The notes: a model not told the origin generated them from the letters alone. A DNA stretch of 64,000 nucleotides from an uncultured Chlorobiaceae bacterium (GCA_903994365.1 CAJEXL010000008.1:1-64000); one strand, 5' to 3'. Shown: positions 32,090 to 42,068, numbered from the stretch's first letter. A program made the numbers and translations.

Positions 32090-32299
32090 TCATACCCAAT
32101 GTTCAGATGCAGGTAGATTAGGGGTATCAGGTAAATTTTCTGAATAGTGAAGGGCAATCAGATTTTCCCACTTCGCATTGGTGAATTCCTCTAATGTACA
32201 CGAAAAACCCTCACTCTCAATGAATGCAAGAAATCTTCCCCTCACTTTTGCGTCACTTTTCAATTTTTCAATGAAGCCTCTTGCTTGTTCTTCTGACAT
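32090..32299 (-). CDS. Nif11-domain (NHLP leader-like) small protein
   Basis: 69 aa: MSEEQARGFIEKLKSDAKVR, then FLAFIESEGFSCTLEEF. This is the Nif11 domain, known as the leader region of one class of ribosomal peptide natural-product precursors and also found in stand-alone small proteins. The ~25 residues after it end NLPASEHWV and lack the Gly-Gly processing site, and no modification enzyme or peptidase transporter is nearby. Good start with GGAGG upstream (AAATATG). Probably an orphan, non-precursor form. The 32300-32479 stretch shows no gene. Confidence 0.75.
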   Translation of the reverse strand: MSEEQARGFIEKLKSDAKVRGRFLAFIESEGFSCTLEEFTNAKWENLIALHYSENLPDTPNLPASEHWV

Positions 32300-32479
32300 A
32301 TTTCCTCCAAAAACTTAAACCTGGTGCACAAAATTACCGAAAAAAAGTAAACACTAACCCCACTCCAGACACGACACTCTTTCAAACCACAGAGCATCAA
32401 GACTTACAACCAACTTTCCCCGATAAAAGTTTTGATTGGGGCATTGAGTTATTAGAAGAAGGGGATTACCCATCATCGA

Positions 32480-33610
32480 TTACTGCATATTTTCTGAACG
32501 GAGTGGTGCATGTTGAAGTTTACCTGTTTTTTTGATCGTATTGTAATATTCTGGTAACCAGGAGATGCTGTTAATGTAATAGTCGTCGTTGTCGTTGTAA
32601 TAATATCCTTCGTTGTTTTTTCGAATACATTTTCGCAGTCGTTTAAGTATCGCTGCCGATACAGGTGAGCCCGTAGTTTCTGTTGCTGCGTAAGCCGCAC
32701 TGTAGAATAGAGCATTCTCATAGGGATCCTCAGTTGATTCTTTACTGTACTCCTTTTCGAAAAAGGCTGAAAACAAACGAAGCACATCCAGTGCACGGCT
32801 ATCCCCATACAAGTAGTAATCAGCGGCAATCCTTAATGGAATTCTTACTGAATCCCATCCATAACTAATTGGTTTTCCTGGTAGTTGACTTAGATTGCCT
32901 TTGGAGTCTACAGTAATCCAGTCAGGAACTAAATGACCCTCTTTTAAATCACCTGGCATATCAAGAAGCCTGCCCAAAATATAGTAAGTCGTATCTACAA
33001 GTTCAAGCCATCGCTTGTCACCACTGATCTCAAAAAAAAGCTTAAAGTGAGATGGTGCATAGTAAGAAGGGTTCAGAGCGATAAATCCATTTGAGCTGTT
33101 ATTCTGCTTTGGCCATGGAAGTAAATAAAGCTTATCGTTGATGACGGCTGTTTCGTGTTCAAGTATAGATTTTAGCACTTCATTGGCAAGCATCAAATAG
33201 CTTTCGTCATTCCATTTTCTGTAAGCAAGAATAAGACTATAGGCATAATCTATATCAGCATCTGAAGCTGCCTTCGTCTCACTAACAGTTCCGTTTTCGT
33301 AATGCCAGGCTAACAAACTGTCGCCATCAGATTTTTTTCGAGAGAGTTTATTTTCAGTCCAAACAAGGCACTCATCAAATATTTTATGGTCATTCATGAG
33401 CACAGCGCGAAGCATTCCATATGCCTGGCCTTCTGATACAGTATCATTGTTATTCTTTGGGCGAAAAACCCTTCCCTCTTGAATAAATGTCTGTTTATAG
33501 TGTGACCATGAACCCTGTGCAATTTCTTCAGAATTCTGAGGAATAAATGAACAGTTTATTGTAAGTAATGGAAAAACTAAAATCGAAAGCAACAATACCA
33601 ACCGCTTCAT
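32480..33610 (-). CDS. Glycoside hydrolase family 8 (BcsZ-like endoglucanase)
   Basis: 376 aa from the ATG at 33610 (MKRLVLLLSILVFPLLTINC); that start overlaps the GT2 stop as ATGA. A signal peptide/lipobox (LLTINC) suggests a lipid anchor. GH8 motifs: SWSHYKQTFIQEGRV, then VSEGQAYGMLRAVL (catalytic Glu), ASDADIDYAYSLILAY (Asp pair) and NPSYYAPSHF. In cellulose operons this enzyme trims nascent glucan in the periplasm. Third gene of the operon. Confidence 0.88.
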   Translation of the reverse strand: MKRLVLLLSILVFPLLTINCSFIPQNSEEIAQGSWSHYKQTFIQEGRVFRPKNNNDTVSEGQAYGMLRAVLMNDHKIFDECLVWTENKLSRKKSDGDSLLAWHYENGTVSETKAASDADIDYAYSLILAYRKWNDESYLMLANEVLKSILEHETAVINDKLYLLPWPKQNNSSNGFIALNPSYYAPSHFKLFFEISGDKRWLELVDTTYYILGRLLDMPGDLKEGHLVPDWITVDSKGNLSQLPGKPISYGWDSVRIPLRIAADYYLYGDSRALDVLRLFSAFFEKEYSKESTEDPYENALFYSAAYAATETTGSPVSAAILKRLRKCIRKNNEGYYYNDNDDYYINSISWLPEYYNTIKKTGKLQHAPLRSENMQ

Positions 33611-35121
33611 TTTCTGTTGAAATGAAAAAGTCCACTTAATAAAATAAGCTGAAAGCCCATCCAGAATACATTTATTGCAAGTATACTCTGAACACCGTCG
33701 TTGAGAAAAAGTCTCACCGAGCCCCATGTAAACGTTATAAATACTACAAATATAAGAAGCAACTGTGGCCATAGGCTTTTCCATGGAACATTGTTGGAAT
33801 TGCCCTTAGGTGTAACCTGAAACCCTTTCTTGCTCATATTCAATACTCCAACTATCGACGCGCTTAAATACACAGGCATGGAAAGAGCGGTCAGCATCTG
33901 TACCTTGATCATATTGCTGAGTTTATATTTCTTCTTTACCATACTGCCATAAAAAACAGAGTTTGAGAGTATGAAAAAAGGAATAAATGTTATCGAATAT
34001 ATAAATGAATCAATGTTATAGGAGTTGATATCAAGGAAGATATACATGATTGGACCTGCCATCAGTACAAAATATGCTATCCCGATAAAATAATAGGTGG
34101 TTGATATGAAATATTCAAGCCATTGTTCTGGTTGTAGTGACTTTATATCAGTGAAAAAGGTTCTGACTAATTTACGGAAAAGCTGCGATGTCCCTAATGC
34201 CCAGCGATTTTGTTGCGTAAAATAGGCTGCTAAATCTTCAGGCGCCATACCAAAGGTATAGGCTTTATGTATAAAAAACGATTTCCAATTTTTTGTATGG
34301 AGCTTCAGTGAGGTTGCAATATCTTCAGTGACGGTTGATTCATCAAAATTTCCAACATCATTAAGAGCCGCTCGACGGAAAACGACATTAGTTCCGCAAC
34401 AGAACATTGCTTTATTTATTGTTTTACCCAGGCAGATATACTCGTAAAATATTGCCTGTTGATTATGGGCAATCATCGCAACAGTACTACTGTCTCCATT
34501 GGAGTAAAACTGTGGTGTTTGTACAAAGGCAAGGCGCTCGTCGGCTTCAAGAAAAGGTACCAGCGTTTTCAAAAAAACTGGCATGGGGTTCTGATCGGCA
34601 TCGAAAATAGCAACATATTTCTCAGATAAGGTTTTTAATACTTCATTGATCATGCCCGCCTTGGCACCACGATTGTTACTGCGGGTAAAGAGGTTTACCC
34701 CTAATTTTTCTGAAAGTTCCCTTGCTTCACGCTTGTAACTTTCAATGGTCGAATCATCAAGCAGATAAACATTTTTGTTCTCGTAAGCAATATTTTTGCA
34801 TGTCAAAAGTGTTGTTTCAACAATCTCTTTTGATTCGTGACGGGCAGGTATAAGAATTGCCACAGAGGCATCTTTGTCCGGGCTCTTCTGCAACGGCACG
34901 ATTGGTCGTAAATTTTCACGAAGAACATCCACGAAAAAGAAAAACGAATGGAACAGAATAAATGTTTCTGCAACGAAAAACATCAAACTGAACAACAGTT
35001 CAAATGTAGTAAACGGAGCAATTACAATGTAATAAACCCTAACACCAATATAGATGGTGAGCAGAAGCAGAATTAAAACTACCTGTGCTATCAGAAACCA
35101 GGAATTTTTCTTGTCACGCAT
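33607..35121 (-). CDS. Family 2 glycosyltransferase, cellulose-synthase-like
   Basis: 504 aa inner-membrane synthase. Two N-terminal membrane segments, then the cytoplasmic GT-A domain with VYLLDDSTIESY, VAIFDADQNPMPV (DxD), STVTEDIATSLKL (catalytic TED) and FTQQNRWALG (QxxRW), followed by about five membrane segments. It lacks the C-terminal PilZ domain of BcsA, so direct c-di-GMP control is not expected. The product is a beta-linked polysaccharide; cellulose is likely given the GH8 partner, but not certain. Confidence 0.88.
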   Translation of the reverse strand: MRDKKNSWFLIAQVVLILLLLTIYIGVRVYYIVIAPFTTFELLFSLMFFVAETFILFHSFFFFVDVLRENLRPIVPLQKSPDKDASVAILIPARHESKEIVETTLLTCKNIAYENKNVYLLDDSTIESYKREARELSEKLGVNLFTRSNNRGAKAGMINEVLKTLSEKYVAIFDADQNPMPVFLKTLVPFLEADERLAFVQTPQFYSNGDSSTVAMIAHNQQAIFYEYICLGKTINKAMFCCGTNVVFRRAALNDVGNFDESTVTEDIATSLKLHTKNWKSFFIHKAYTFGMAPEDLAAYFTQQNRWALGTSQLFRKLVRTFFTDIKSLQPEQWLEYFISTTYYFIGIAYFVLMAGPIMYIFLDINSYNIDSFIYSITFIPFFILSNSVFYGSMVKKKYKLSNMIKVQMLTALSMPVYLSASIVGVLNMSKKGFQVTPKGNSNNVPWKSLWPQLLLIFVVFITFTWGSVRLFLNDGVQSILAINVFWMGFQLILLSGLFHFNRK

Positions 35122-35148
35122 ATTTCGTGGAAGTTATAAGAGCACAAT

Positions 35149-37305
35149 TTAAAAAAACCACCGAATATCGGTCTTAAGAAGCTTGTCTTCGTAGAATGCC
35201 TTCGTTGCCCATGAGTACTGTCCCTCAATCGATGTAGAAAAGCGGTTACTCCAGTCGTGGTATAATGTAGCCCGAATTTGGTGCGATACATTACTCTCAG
35301 GCTCAGCAATTATTTTGTAGGAGGTGGTGTAGTAGGTTTCATTGACACCCTGAAAAAGCTCGTCATTAAAATAATTTCGTAATTCGAGACCCAAAGCATG
35401 GGTTGTGAACGATGATGGTGTCCAATATTTAGGTTGGTTATATACGTCAGAGAATCCATAGTTCTGCAGGCGATAGGTAAGGTTAAGGCGTTTTTGTCCA
35501 AAAAGAAGATGAGCGGTCAAATCTCCACCGGTTGTCGAGCTGCTGTTTCCATCAGAATAGTTCGCCACATCGTAATCCAGACCAGCATTCCAGTTTCGGT
35601 AACCATCATAGATCAATCGGCTTTGCCATCTACTTCTCTGGAGGTGGTCACGAAACGTGTCTATGTTATCAGTGACCTCTTCACGGCGAAACGCAAGCCC
35701 GAGGTGAATATTGTTCAAGGGTTCGCTCTGGGTTTCAAGAAATCCAAGATGGCTGTTCTGAACATTTTGAGAGTTTGCGTGATAGCCATAAGCCCCACGA
35801 ACAAGAATATCTGGCAGGTTTCGGTATTCAATGCCCGTCATTATATTATTCTGTCCGATACTTCCTTTGGAATCTTCAAAATGGAATGACTTATTTTCCA
35901 ATTGCAGAAAACCTGATAGGTTATCCTGAAAAGGATAGGAGAGAGATGTATAGAAACCAGTAGAGCTGAAGTTGATGCTCTTCCATTCACTTTTTACATT
36001 GAAGTATTCAGCACCGCTTTGCAGAAGCTTCATGGAGGAGAGAATGCTTATTTTTTGTTTAGCCAGTGCGGCCTGTCGATGTTCAGGCATCATCGTCAGC
36101 ATCTCATGATACGTTTGACTTGCATCGCCCCATTTTGCATTTTGCATGTAGAGTTGACCGAGATCAAAAAGAGCTTCAGCTTCGTTTGGATCAATGGCAA
36201 GCCACTTTTTATATGCAGTGACTGCCGGTCGATATGAGTTGCGATAGTAATTTTTCTTGGCATCCGCTTCAGCCTTGAGCCCTTCGTTTTGCGGATATGC
36301 CCGAATTGCTTCATCATAAACCGCAGTTGCACGTCCATACTTTGCCATCCAGCCAAGTACACGCCCTTTTTCACGATAAGCTTTTAGTTGAAAGAAATCG
36401 TTTTTTTGAATATTGTCCCTTTTAATCAACCTGTCATAACTTGTAAGTGAGGTCTCATAATCCTTTTCCCAGCTTGATATCTCAGCTTTTATCAACAGCG
36501 CAGTCTGATTTGTACGATTCTTTGGCGAGCGTTTGATCAACTCTTCACATATCTTTAAAGCTTCTGAAAAGTCCTGTCTTCCCAATGCAAGATTTGCTTT
36601 TGTTTCTAGTACTGAAGGATCCTTTGGATATTGCTTTTCAATAGAATTCAGCAGTTTCCCTGCCTCTGTATACTCTTTTGCTCCCGCAAGTTTATAGGTG
36701 AAAGCAATAGCATAATCTTTCTGCTTATTGGCTTCGAAAATTTTCTGGTAGCGTGCTGTCGCTTTTGCATACTGTTTATTGTTGAACAGCACATCGGCAT
36801 ACTCACGTTGGATAGCGTCACTGGTATCGCCAGTATTAACAACATTATCAAGAAGTTTAAGCGCGGTTTCCCAACGTCCTGTCCACGAATAGGCCCTTGC
36901 TGCCTTTGTGGTTAACGCTGTGTTCTGGGGATCGACTTTGAGTAACTGATCAAATAATGGAAGGGTCTTCTCAGCATTTTGCGCCGAAAGAAAGAGATCA
37001 ATAACTTTGTTCAGAATCAATTCATCATTTGGGTATAACTCAAGGAGTGTGTCGACCACTTCCTCTCCATCATTATACTGCTTGGCTGCAAAGCAGGACA
37101 CAGCAAGTTTAAGGCTTGCCTCCTTGTCAAGAGCTCCTTCACGGAATGAATCCATCGAAATCTTGACTGATGTAATATTCTTGACTTGAGCTTTTGTCTG
37201 CTGAGTTTTTATTTTTTTGTGTGTAACGGCATGAGTAATAACAGGATCAGTCAAAACGGCTATCCCGGCCATTGCGATAAAAAAGAATGTATTGCGTGAT
37301 TTCAT
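35149..37305 (-). CDS. TPR and outer-membrane beta-barrel protein for polysaccharide export (BcsC/PgaA-like)
   Basis: 718 aa. Signal peptide (residues 1-26, MKSRNTFFFIAMAGIAVLTD). TPR repeats span about 35-430, for example NPDDELILNKVIDLFLSAQN-type units and AEALFDLGQLYMQNAKWGDA. From about 440 an aromatic, alternating beta-barrel region ends in a terminal aromatic, DIRWFF. The architecture equals BcsC/PgaA: a periplasmic TPR scaffold plus an outer-membrane pore. First gene of the operon with GT2 and GH8. A BcsB-like partner is missing. Confidence 0.82.
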   Translation of the reverse strand: MKSRNTFFFIAMAGIAVLTDPVITHAVTHKKIKTQQTKAQVKNITSVKISMDSFREGALDKEASLKLAVSCFAAKQYNDGEEVVDTLLELYPNDELILNKVIDLFLSAQNAEKTLPLFDQLLKVDPQNTALTTKAARAYSWTGRWETALKLLDNVVNTGDTSDAIQREYADVLFNNKQYAKATARYQKIFEANKQKDYAIAFTYKLAGAKEYTEAGKLLNSIEKQYPKDPSVLETKANLALGRQDFSEALKICEELIKRSPKNRTNQTALLIKAEISSWEKDYETSLTSYDRLIKRDNIQKNDFFQLKAYREKGRVLGWMAKYGRATAVYDEAIRAYPQNEGLKAEADAKKNYYRNSYRPAVTAYKKWLAIDPNEAEALFDLGQLYMQNAKWGDASQTYHEMLTMMPEHRQAALAKQKISILSSMKLLQSGAEYFNVKSEWKSINFSSTGFYTSLSYPFQDNLSGFLQLENKSFHFEDSKGSIGQNNIMTGIEYRNLPDILVRGAYGYHANSQNVQNSHLGFLETQSEPLNNIHLGLAFRREEVTDNIDTFRDHLQRSRWQSRLIYDGYRNWNAGLDYDVANYSDGNSSSTTGGDLTAHLLFGQKRLNLTYRLQNYGFSDVYNQPKYWTPSSFTTHALGLELRNYFNDELFQGVNETYYTTSYKIIAEPESNVSHQIRATLYHDWSNRFSTSIEGQYSWATKAFYEDKLLKTDIRWFF

Positions 37306-38315
37306 TGTTCTTCGCAGAATTTAGCGGTGTATTAAAATTCGCGGCCTTGTGTCCCTTTCCCAGTTAGTCATGTTGCTAAGCCAGCGCAATTTTCTGATAA
37401 CTCAACTTGCTCGCACATGTAACCACACATGATGTGAAAAAGAACCCCCTCACCCTCATCTATAGCTCATCGATCCCACCCTTGCCAAGCCACTCACCAC
37501 CCTTTCCCTTATGGCTCCGCCTCTTGGTTGTTCACTTTTAATAATACTAAAGCTTTAGAAATAAACAAAATTCCTCTAAAGAGAAAACTTTATAGTTTTT
37601 TACTGGTTCCAACATAAAGTAAAAATTCATTATTAAGTTTGTCTGTGCTCTTGCAGGATGATTTTGATTAAGTGCATAAATTAATACATCGAGAGTGAAT
37701 ATCTGCCAGATTTCGTATATGGAGTGCTGAGCATCTGGTCTGTGGTACTCTTTTTTAATACACCATTACTCCTTTATTTTCAGCACCGCTTTCCGGCCGT
37801 GCTTCTTTAATTCACAAAGCAATTGTTTGTAAGACATCTGCAGCCTGTTTATGGCTGCGGTCGCTGCCTTCTGCAATGTCGGCACAACCGTCATGGGATC
37901 TTTTGACGCTGGTGTGACTGCCAAAGTGCAGCATTGTTTTCAGGCTTTCATCTCTCCCCAGGAATTAAGACTTGGAATAAAAAATTATTTTGTATTTTTG
38001 ACTACGGGTGTTGTCGCCGTGGCTACTCTGTTCTTGCTGCCTTTTCGCAGCGTTTCCTGTCAAGCGAACCGGGGTGAGCGTAGAATTCATTTATAAGTAT
38101 TGTTAGAAACAAATTGTTTGAGAATGGTCAGGTAGAAATAAATTAATGTACAGAGCTTAACGCTGCATGAAGAGCCCTGATTACCACCTTACACTTGACT
38201 GTTTCTTCTGTACGTCAGTCTCCACGTAACGATTATTCAACGTTCAAGTTTTTGTTGAAAGGTCAAGAGCATTGTTTCCTTTTGATTTTTTATAATTATT
38301 GGACATACGGAACCA
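37306..38315. other. 1-kb stretch without a convincing gene
   Basis: AT-rich in its first half, with no conserved protein seen. Near 37766-37894 on the minus strand a 42-residue frame (MTVVPTLQKAATAAINRLQM and onward) could be coding but overlaps other open frames equally well. The sequence CCCTTATGGCTCCGCCTC near 37510 weakly resembles the repeat at 2371 and 12764. The promoter of the exopolysaccharide operon should lie in the left part and that of the lipoprotein genes in the right. Confidence 0.5.
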
Positions 38316-38714
38316 ATGAAAACATCTTTTATAACTTTTTTTACAGCACTATCTCTTTGTGGCTGTATGAGCGCAACCGACCATGCCGCACAATTGCCTC
38401 CCCAATCCGTTACTGGCCTGACCGCTGGTGCAGTCCAGAGAGAAATACACAAGGGGATGACCCAGGCTGCTGTTGCTGATGCGCTCGGCTCGCCCAATAT
38501 CGCAGCCAGAGACCTTGATGGAAAAGAGAGCTGGATTTACGACAGGATTGCTACTGAAGCGGCCTACTCCTCGGGTAACAACGGAATTCTTTCAATACTT
38601 CTTGGTTCTCGAAATGCCGGAGCGGTTTCGTCATCACAAAAAACCCTCACGGTGATTATCAAATTTACCAAAGGGGTAGTCAGCGACTATTCATACCACA
38701 GCAGCAAATTTTAA
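38316..38714 (+). CDS. Lipoprotein, SmpA/OmlA (BamE-like) family
   Basis: 132 aa. Lipobox LCGC at residues 14-17 after a short signal peptide (MKTSFITFFTALSLCGC). The GAVQREIHKGMTQAAVADAL-GSP segment matches the SmpA/OmlA fold start (G-x-T-x-x-x-V-x-x-x-L-G-x-P), followed by WIYDR. Possible periplasmic lipoprotein with a structural role. It precedes another lipoprotein gene by 9 bases. Confidence 0.72.
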   Translation: MKTSFITFFTALSLCGCMSATDHAAQLPPQSVTGLTAGAVQREIHKGMTQAAVADALGSPNIAARDLDGKESWIYDRIATEAAYSSGNNGILSILLGSRNAGAVSSSQKTLTVIIKFTKGVVSDYSYHSSKF

Positions 38715-38723
38715 GGAGACAGC

Positions 38724-39227
38724 ATGAAGTCCCCGATACCCGCATTACTTCTGGTGGCATCCCTTACACTTGGTGCATGCGAAACCTCATTGCCGGTCGT
38801 ACAAAAGACCCAACTGCAGGTACGTGAATCGCAGACGCGCCTCTACGATGTCAGCGACATGAAACTGGTGATGAAAGCTGTTATGAATACCCTGCAGGAT
38901 GATAGTTTTATTGTTCAGCAGGCTAATGTGGATTTGGGGCTTTTGACCGCCCAAAAAGAGCTTGACGTTGAAAATCCAACTGAATCATTTTTTGCCAGAG
39001 CGTTTACTGACCGTCCGGAATATAAAAAAAACAGTATTACTGAAGCTTCTGCTAATATCAGTGAATTTGGAAAACAGATACGGGTGCGTATCAACTTCAG
39101 ATACAAGTTACTTAATAACAGAGGGGCGGTGATGCGTGTTAATCAGATTGATGATGATCGATACTACCAGGACTTTTTTTCCAAAGTTGACAAATCACTC
39201 TATTTTGGGAAGCAGAAAATCCAATAA
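38724..39227 (+). CDS. Lipoprotein of unknown function
   Basis: 167 aa; signal peptide with lipobox LGAC (residues 16-19). The body (MKLVMKAVMNTLQDDSFIVQ, then KQIRVRINFRYKLLNNRGAV) has no recognised function. GGAG lies 6 bases before the ATG. It forms an operon with the BamE-like lipoprotein gene. Confidence 0.75.
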   Translation: MKSPIPALLLVASLTLGACETSLPVVQKTQLQVRESQTRLYDVSDMKLVMKAVMNTLQDDSFIVQQANVDLGLLTAQKELDVENPTESFFARAFTDRPEYKKNSITEASANISEFGKQIRVRINFRYKLLNNRGAVMRVNQIDDDRYYQDFFSKVDKSLYFGKQKIQ

Positions 39228-39251
39228 TATCAATTATAAAAGAGGGATGTG

Positions 39252-39773
39252 ATGTTGGAAGAGAGCGGAGCGTGCTGTTCAGGGTCAGAAAAAGTGTTAC
39301 CCGGTGAAGAACGGCTGGGCTGGCAAGAATATTTTATGAGTGTGGCTCATCTCATATCCCGCAGGGCTACTTGTACGCGCGGTCATATCGGAGCGGTAAT
39401 TGTTCGTGATAACAATATCCTTTCGACTGGTTATAATGGAGCCCCTTCAGGACTGCCTCATTGCAACGATAATGGCAGTTCATGCCGTATATACAAAAGT
39501 ATACACCCTGACGGCACCATCGAAGAGAACTGCGTTAACACCATTCATGCTGAAATCAATGCTATTGCCCAGGCCGCAAAACATGGCGTTTCAATCAGGG
39601 ATTCTGATATCTACATTACAGCCAGTCCCTGTATTCACTGTATCAAAGTACTCATCAACGTGGGAATAAAAACCATCTACTACGCTAAGCCCTATAAAAT
39701 TGAGCATATAGCAGAGCTAGTCAAGCTTTCTGGTATCCAGTTGCTTCAGGTAACCATCAATGCTAACCAGTAA
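39252..39773 (+). CDS. Deoxycytidylate (dCMP) deaminase
   Basis: 173 aa zinc enzyme that converts dCMP to dUMP for dTTP synthesis. The ATG at 39252 is chosen over the GTG at 39249. Motifs: [33 protein letters not shown], the HAE site in [17 protein letters not shown], and the zinc pair in [15 protein letters not shown]. It lies 9 bases upstream of ribD, another deaminase-fold gene. Confidence 0.92.
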   Translation: MLEESGACCSGSEKVLPGEERLGWQEYFMSVAHLISRRATCTRGHIGAVIVRDNNILSTGYNGAPSGLPHCNDNGSSCRIYKSIHPDGTIEENCVNTIHAEINAIAQAAKHGVSIRDSDIYITASPCIHCIKVLINVGIKTIYYAKPYKIEHIAELVKLSGIQLLQVTINANQ

Positions 39774-39782
39774 AGGTTAACA

Positions 39783-40913
39783 ATGCTACTCTGTGATGAC
39801 GATTCTTTTATGAGACGCAGCCTTGAGCTTGCACTGCTTGGAGCCGGGCAAGTGAGTCCGAATCCTCTGGTTGGCGCTGTGCTTGTCTGCAATGGAGAGA
39901 TCATTGGAGAGGGTTACCATCACCGTTTTGGTGGCCCGCATGCCGAAGTTGAGGCTATTGCTACCATTGCCGATGAGCAAAGGCTTCGGGATGCAACGCT
40001 TTATGTCACGCTCGAACCTTGTGCTCATTTTGGCAAAACTCCTCCATGCAGCGATCTTATCATCGAAAAGGGTATCCCCCGCGTCGTCATCGGCTGCCGT
40101 GATCCCTCTGCTGAAGTTTCAGGAAAAGGAGTTTCGAAACTCAGGGCTGCAGGAGTTACTGTTACCGAAGGGGTACTCGAAACTGAGTGCCGGAAGAGTA
40201 ATGAGGCATTCATAAAAAGTCATACCACAGGCCTTCCTTTTGTGACCATAAAACTTGCACAGACCCTTGATGGTAAAATAGCAACCTCACTTGGTGCTTC
40301 CCACTGGATTACCGGTGATAAGTCAAGGTGCGAAGTGCACCGTCTTCGCAGTATCTACGATGCCGTTCTTATTGGTGAGGCCACAGTAAGTGCTGACGAC
40401 GCTCACCTCACCGTCAGGCATTGTGCTGGCCGAAATCCTCTTCGTGTCGTTCTTGATCGTCGTCTCCGCCTTCCATCTGAAGCCAAAATTTTCGATACCG
40501 AAGCATCGACCATCCTCTTTGCTTCATCATCCTGGGAGCACTCACCCAAAGTAGAGCCCTTTCATCAAAGGGGAGTGACTGTACTCTTTGTTGATGAGCA
40601 TGCAGGGGAACTTGACTTGCGTCAGGTGCTTCAGGAGTTACATACCCGAAACATCCTTTCAGTGATGGTCGAAGGAGGCAGTCGACTCTCAGCCTCGTTT
40701 ATTCGTGCGGGACTTGCTGATAAAATTACTATGTTTATTGCACCAAAGCTCTTTGGAGGTGATGCACTGAGCGCTTTTGCCCCTCTTGGCATCAATATGC
40801 CGGACGAAGCAATCAATTTGCGCTTCGAAGCGCCCCACTTCTTTGGGTTGGATATGCAGTTGGAGGCGTATATCGAGGTTTTAACGGCACCAGACAATCA
40901 GGCTTGGCGATAG
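39783..40913 (+). CDS. ribD: Bifunctional riboflavin deaminase/reductase RibD
   Basis: 376 aa; second and third steps of riboflavin synthesis. N-terminal deaminase: GQVSPNPLVGAVLV, GPHAEVEAI and EPCAHFGKTPPC zinc site. C-terminal reductase: FVTIKLAQTLDGKIAT, HWITGDKSR, VMVEGGSRLSASFI. Full length. ribE lies about 1.3 kb downstream, separated by a DoxX-like gene and tpx. Confidence 0.95.
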   Translation: MLLCDDDSFMRRSLELALLGAGQVSPNPLVGAVLVCNGEIIGEGYHHRFGGPHAEVEAIATIADEQRLRDATLYVTLEPCAHFGKTPPCSDLIIEKGIPRVVIGCRDPSAEVSGKGVSKLRAAGVTVTEGVLETECRKSNEAFIKSHTTGLPFVTIKLAQTLDGKIATSLGASHWITGDKSRCEVHRLRSIYDAVLIGEATVSADDAHLTVRHCAGRNPLRVVLDRRLRLPSEAKIFDTEASTILFASSSWEHSPKVEPFHQRGVTVLFVDEHAGELDLRQVLQELHTRNILSVMVEGGSRLSASFIRAGLADKITMFIAPKLFGGDALSAFAPLGINMPDEAINLRFEAPHFFGLDMQLEAYIEVLTAPDNQAWR

Positions 40914-40931
40914 CAAAACCATTGGTTAATA

Positions 40932-41387
40932 ATGGCAAAAAGTTTTTCAAAAAAAAGGTATCCACTGATTGAGCGCTTCGTCTACAATGGTGATATTGGC
41001 AGGTTATTTTTGCGTGTTCCCCTTGGTCTTTTGATGTTTTTTCATGGGATCAACCATCTTCAGCATGGATATGGGTTTGTTGAGGCTTTGCTTCTTAAAT
41101 CAAGGTTGCCTGGATATCTCTCACATGGTATTCTTGCGGGTGAGCTTCTTGCGCCACTACTCATCATTCTTGGTATATATACCCGTCCCGCTGCGTTGGC
41201 ACAGGGCTGTGTTATGGTTATGGCGATTTACCTCGTTCACTCCAACGATCTCTTCTCTTTGAATGAACATGGTGGATATGCTCTTGAGTTGCAAATTCTT
41301 TATCTCTCAGGGTCGCTCTCTGTTTTCTTTCTCGGTTCAGGGCGCTTCAGTTTCTCCAAGGCTCGTAGTCAGAGGAAGCAAGCATGA
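40932..41387 (+). CDS. DoxX-family membrane protein
   Basis: 151 aa, four hydrophobic segments. FLRVPLGLLMFFHGINHLQH is the typical DoxX first helix, followed by GILAGELLAPLLIILGIYTR. Inner membrane; redox or stress role in homologues is not well defined. 18 bases downstream of ribD. Confidence 0.85.
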   Translation: MAKSFSKKRYPLIERFVYNGDIGRLFLRVPLGLLMFFHGINHLQHGYGFVEALLLKSRLPGYLSHGILAGELLAPLLIILGIYTRPAALAQGCVMVMAIYLVHSNDLFSLNEHGGYALELQILYLSGSLSVFFLGSGRFSFSKARSQRKQA

Positions 41388-41500
41388 TGTGAATGCAATT
41401 CGCGCAACTTATGGTTATCATTTTACTTTTGCAGAACTCATGCAAGCTCGGCTATATATTTCACCAACACAATCCTTAATAAATAGTAAACATTTTTTTT

Positions 41501-42001
41501 ATGGCACAGATCACTCTGAAGGGCAATCAATTTGACACTGTCGGGACTCTTCCCGCTAAAGGTTCCGAAGCACCTTTTTTCTGTCTTGTTAAAACCGACC
41601 TCTCTGAGGCAGGGCCTGCTGATTTCGCAGGAAAGAGAATGGTTCTCAACATCTTCCCAAGTCTTGATACTCCAGTATGCGCAGCTTCAGTCAGACGCTT
41701 TAACCAGGAGGCATCATCGCTCGACAACACCGTTGTTCTCTGCATCTCTGCTGACCTTCCCTTTGCGCACAGTCGTTTTTGCGAAGTTGAGGGGCTTAAA
41801 AACGTCGTTTCACTCTCCACCTTCCGCTCTCTGGAATTTGGGATTCACTACGGAGTGACCATTGCCAACGGTCCTCTCAAGGGGCTTCTCTCTCGTGCCA
41901 TTGTTGTTATCGATACCGACGGAATTGTCCGCTATACCGAACAGGTGCCTGAAATTGTACAGGAACCAGATTACAGTGCTGCCCTCAAGGTGCTCGCATA
42001 A
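41501..42001 (+). CDS. tpx: Thiol peroxidase Tpx
   Basis: 166 aa atypical 2-Cys peroxiredoxin. Peroxidatic Cys in FPSLDTPVCAASVRRFN, resolving Cys in SRFCEVEGLKNVV, start MAQITLKGNQFDTVG. Removes peroxides in this anaerobe. A strong terminator follows. Confidence 0.95.
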   Translation: MAQITLKGNQFDTVGTLPAKGSEAPFFCLVKTDLSEAGPADFAGKRMVLNIFPSLDTPVCAASVRRFNQEASSLDNTVVLCISADLPFAHSRFCEVEGLKNVVSLSTFRSLEFGIHYGVTIANGPLKGLLSRAIVVIDTDGIVRYTEQVPEIVQEPDYSAALKVLA

Positions 42002-42032
42002 GTATTTTCCCGGAGTGGCCACCTTCTGCATT

Positions 42033-42068
42033 AAAAAAGAGCCGACCATGAGTGTCGGCTCTTTTTTT
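42033..42068 (+). terminator. Rho-independent terminator after tpx
   Basis: AGAGCCGAC, loop CATGAGT, GTCGGCTCT, flanked by A6 on the left and T7 on the right. It can work in both directions. Confidence 0.92.

Noticed and set aside
37851-38096. 81-codon plus-strand ORF with a hydrophobic stretch
   Set aside because: No ribosome-binding site or recognisable domain; other frames in the same DNA are just as open.
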